Both the position numbers and the translations under genes were made by a program. The notes beneath the pieces are model-generated. The model was given only the letters and a program-made list of their open reading frames with translations. It did not search any database and was not told the origin of the DNA. A stretch of DNA of 64,000 nucleotides from Ailanthus altissimus (lineage: Eukaryota; Streptophyta; Magnoliopsida; Sapindales; Simaroubaceae), in assembly GCA_946807835.1 (NCBI GenBank), contig OX327702.1, positions 15,996,001-16,060,000 on the forward strand, written 5' to 3'. This document shows, piece after piece, positions 61,018-64,000 of the stretch; position 1 is the stretch's first letter; every line of letters starts with the position of its first letter.

Positions 61018-62394
61018 CATTTGCCAAATGGGTGAGCATGAGGTGTTTTAATTGCCTTAAATGGTAGCAATTACACTGCCACTTTGCCAAATTTACCAAA
61101 TGCCACTCATTAAGCCTTTTTAAATTGCAAATATGTTTCAATTCATAATTACCAACAATTGGCAATTGAAACACATGTTTTTTTTTAACTTCAAGTACAC
61201 ATGTCCTTATAAGCCATTTGTCACCATTTATTTTCTTAATTAAAGATATGCGTTCTTTAAAAGGCCAAATGTTCAATTTATTTAATTAACATCAAATATT
61301 AATTAAATAAACCTAAGCTTAACATTTGAGCTTATGTGTTTTTTGAGAGATCGTAAGACAAATCCTACTTTTTGAAATCTTTCCATATTAAACTATTCGA
61401 CCCGGTGCTCTACTCCATTGCTTAATGAGTACACTTTATATTGTGAGACTCCTTAGATTCACACCCGTCTGTCTTACAAAACTCTTCCATAAGTCCGTAA
61501 ATAATGCCCCATACATACGTTACGAAAATTACAAAATTACACATTGAACCATACAAGTTGAGGTTAATGTATAGTCGTATAGTCCATCCGTCACTTATAT
61601 CTTGAAAGAGTGGAGAAATAGATCATCATTGTCAAGTCTCCATTTATTCAATCATAAAATTATATCCAAATTCGTATTTTCATAAACAATATCCACAACT
61701 ACTTTTGCGATATTATTTATCCGACAGAAAACTCTTCCCAGGGTTTTATGCTTGATGCCACAAGACTTCTTGAAATATAATCTCAGAGCATCAAGATATA
61801 TAACTCACCAATATGAGCTATGGATCTCATATCTACACACACCAGGCTCTATAAGCATCAGACCATGGTAAGTGTACAAAGTATGAAAGGTCTCTGACAT
61901 GTGTGGAACCTAAGTATGGACTACTTACAAGCCCACTATAGTGCTCGGGTCAAAGGACCATGAATACTACTCAACTTAAGAATACCCTTCATTGATGGCT
62001 TTATAAGATGTATATTGGAGGTCCTCATTAAGTCTGTTCAGTAGTCAGTCTTCATTGAATACCCATATGCCTATACGAGGTTCCACTAAGCTCATAGTTT
62101 GCTACAATTAACCATAATACCATCTAGATATAGATATACACTAATCTATATATGATAAGGTCTTCACCGACAGACCCGCATTAGTAAAGATAAAACATAA
62201 ACATAATATTTGAGAACATACTTGTAAAATGACATTTTCTAGCACCATTTACAAATCCTTGCAACTATATCATTGCTAATATATTCCTAAGTCTTTATCC
62301 CATTTCAAATATGGCTCTAACGCTTTAGATTTTACTGACTCTTACAACCTGCTAACTCTTAACATTTATAACCCTCAGTGTTCCTAACTCTAAT

Positions 62395-62926
62395 GATGCA
62401 GCTCTACATTTTCTTAAAGATTTGGTCTGTGTTCATAAGACGGGTAATCGTTTTCCCAAAATTAATATTTTCTTTTCAATCAGACCTGTTATTGTGCCTT
62501 TTCTCGTGTGGCATATAGTCCTTGAAAGGCTTCCCTTCAATGTAAAATACCTTTTATTACAATCTTTAGATTCTAGAATGTATAGTAGGACTTTAATTGT
62601 AGCTTGTATCAAAATGCTTCTAGTAACGATGAATTAACCTATAATTGCTCTTTCAGTTTTCCTTCTCATATAGAATAAAATAAGTCATTTTCTCTAGAAA
62701 AATAAGTACTAATCTGTCATTAAATAATAGTTCGATCACTTTAAAGTATGATCGAGAAGAGAACTATAAAAAAGTAAACAAATTTATCATACCAAGCTAA
62801 TAAGGCAAGAGTAAGAAAGAGGAATGAATCAGTTGATAGCCTTTATCAAGATATAGGAACTGAGCAATGGACGCTAAACTCAAACAAAAAAGAATGCCAT
62901 TAGCATTTTAATTTCCAACTATCTAC
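62395..62926. other. Extra ~530-bp segment in B7
   Basis: Other B LTRs read ...gctaactcttagca-ttgatctaaac... here, whereas B7 has an additional ~530 bp bounded by CTAAT (62390-62394 and 62927-62931). The ends (GATGCAG / TATCTAC) are not TG/CA and have no clear TIR. It could be an insertion of an unrecognised element or a filler at a repaired break. No gene was recognised. Confidence 0.45.
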
Positions 62927-63126
62927 CTAATTGTAGCACTGATTTAAACTCATGTAGATCAGATCTGAACTCCTTCAAATCATACAACATCTGACACATT
63001 ACAAGTATCTTACCATTTAATATATAATATTAATTGATTTTTTTCTATTGATTATTGTATAAATATTAAATATTTAATATTAATACAATATTGGAATGGC
63101 ACGTGAGCACCATATCCAATATTAAC

Positions 63127-63720
63127 TACATCCTACCTCACAAAAATGACAAAAAGCATTGAGAAAGCCACCTATTGAGTACAAATGGATAAAACAAGAT
63201 GACTGGAAGGCATTTGTAAAACTAAGGTTAAGTAATGAATTTATGGTAAGTGTAATTTATTTTCATTTTCATTTTTAACTTAATGTATAAGTTTAATTTG
63301 TATATTCATGTGTATGCTTTTAAATGGTTTTATGACTTGTTTCTACTATATGTAAAACTTCTTTTAAATGGTTGTATGACTTGATTTTACTATATGTAAT
63401 AATTCTTATTACTTGATTTTTGGATAGTTCTTGTTCATTCATTCATCAAATAACACTCATATGTTCAAAATTCCTGCTTGGATTATGTATAACTAGATGG
63501 CAATAGTAGAATTTATTGGACTTGATTAAGTATTTTGTAAATAACAACTCTGTATTTTTTTATCCTTTGTTAGCTATGTATGTTAATTTACTTCTTTGAG
63601 TCTAGAGAGAATTTTCTATATAGGAAAGGTTTAGCTTTTAATGTTGTTTTTCAAGGAGTAAAGGAAGCATCTCAAATGAAAAGGAAGAGTAACAAGTATG
63701 ATTACATCTTGGGTTAGAAA
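63127..63720 (+). pseudogene. CACTA exon pair with preserved splice donor
   Basis: The first exon encodes ...YKWIKQDDWKAFVKLRLSNE (about 63170-63239), ending at a consensus donor ATG|GTAAGTG (GT at 63246-63247). An AT-rich intron follows, with a pyrimidine-rich end TGTTTTTCAAG at about 63645-63655. Then comes EASQMKRKSNKYDYILG-stop-KRYVGL, matching the 'K..S..R..N...H..S.KGY..L' pattern of plant En/Spm proteins; a stop replaces the residue before KRY. The protein pattern across the intron supports both splice sites. Not functional. Confidence 0.65.
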
Positions 63721-64000
63721 AGATATGTTGGACTTATTAAAGAGATAGTAAGACCTTCTTTCTATATACCTTTTGTTTTTCTGGTTTAGTAATTGTTATA
63801 GGAAATTAAATTGTATATAATTATTAAATGTAAGAGACTATTTTATCAGACATTCAAATTGATAGGAGCATGACATAGAAGAGAGCAAGAAGGAGAAAGG
63901 ACGAAAGCTACACACAAGAAGTGCTACCTATTGTGACTAAAATTGTAATATTCATTGAAAAGAACGTAATATTCTTTCTATTGTTTTATTTTTACAACTT
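63721..64000. other. AT-rich end of window, probable CACTA intron/continuation
   Basis: A possible donor-like position lies near 63750, followed by AT-rich sequence and a purine-rich stretch (63867-63910). No domain was recognised before the window ends. Confidence 0.3.

Larger units (their letters stand above)
60089..63121 (-). mobile_element. B7: diverged B-like solo LTR with extra inserts
   Basis: + strand TGTTAGAAAT (60089) to ATATCCAATA (63121), flanked by the perfect duplication TTAAC (60084-60088 and 63122-63126). At 3033 bp it is ~0.8 kb longer than other B LTRs. Typical B landmarks (accatacaagttgaggt, gaaaggtctctgacatg, ctactcaactt.ag) lie at 61540-62050. A ~530-bp segment (62395-62926) and a unique GC-richer part (60590-60910) are extra. 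It interrupts the CACTA relic. Confidence 0.88.
58450..64000 (+). mobile_element. CACTA (En/Spm) transposon relic, right end outside window
   Basis: Composite call for three groups of coding relics on the + strand: a DUF4216-like domain (58514-58988), a second conserved segment (59510-59655) and a later exon pair (63127-63245 and from about 63656). All are found, in this order, in plant CACTA transposon proteins. The catalytic TNP2 transposase region, expected before DUF4216, is absent because J ends just upstream. The CACTA terminal repeats are not in the window. B7 is nested inside. Confidence 0.7.

Noticed and set aside
1..64000. CRISPR array, tRNA or rRNA genes, bacterial operons
   Set aside because: No regularly spaced identical repeats, cloverleaf or rRNA sequence was seen, and the content is plainly plant nuclear.

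Overview
This window looks like AT-rich, repeat-dense nuclear DNA of a flowering plant. I found no intact host protein-coding gene, rRNA, tRNA or CRISPR array. Almost everything that can be explained is nested, decayed LTR retrotransposon: Ty1/copia elements with ~2.2 kb LTRs (family B), another copia family with ~0.75 kb LTRs (D and I), Ty3/gypsy Athila/Tat-type LTRs (C, E, F, J), a gypsy element with ~0.8 kb LTRs (H) and ~2.77 kb Del/Tekay-like LTRs (A). A CACTA (En/Spm) relic lies at the right end. Family letters are local labels. Lineage names are from memory of conserved motifs, not from a search.

Left, 1-8401: a B-type LTR on the + strand is split by a solo A LTR (17-6318). That A LTR is itself split by a minus-strand solo B LTR (2078-4247) and an Athila-type solo LTR (4975-6311). 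Target-site duplications (TSDs) can be read at three of the four insertions, so the order of events follows from the sequence. A GC-richer unassigned piece (8402-8748) and a truncated B LTR (8749-10442) follow.

10443-21806: a minus-strand gypsy element H, with U3 part of its 3' LTR on the left, protease relic, gag relic with a 51-bp coding repeat, primer-binding leader and 5' LTR on the right. It is interrupted by an Athila-like LTR relic (F, which holds solo LTRs C2 and B3) and by solo A LTR A2. From 21807 to 23208 there is a non-LTR island with a MITE-like inverted repeat and a cluster of plant ACGT promoter elements. This is the best candidate for residual host DNA.

23209-50261: a + strand copia element D. 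Its 5' LTR holds a solo A LTR (A3), its reverse transcriptase lies at 26748-27196 and its RNase H at 48506-49050. About 21 kb of B' element (minus strand) sits between the two halves. B' has an LTR flanked on both sides by internal sequence (a tandem remnant) and is itself split by a + strand B4 element (29476 to ~39160), which carries solo LTR B6.

50262-58430: an unassigned stretch, a copia fragment I (LTR plus gag), and an Athila deletion derivative J (protease joined to its 3' region, 3' LTR at 57063) with solo LTR C3 inside. From about 58450 to the end: CACTA transposon coding relics (DUF4216-like domain and further exons), split by a ~3 kb B-like LTR (B7) with TSD TTAAC.

The most unusual observations are: (1) three independent elements in which the exact CA end of an LTR is fused directly to internal coding sequence, with no primer-binding site; (2) a recurring 18-bp GC-rich near-palindrome shared by the LTRs of unrelated families; (3) hairpins with constant loops but different, self-complementary stems in two LTR families; (4) the tandem LTR remnant. 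No new multi-gene system was found.
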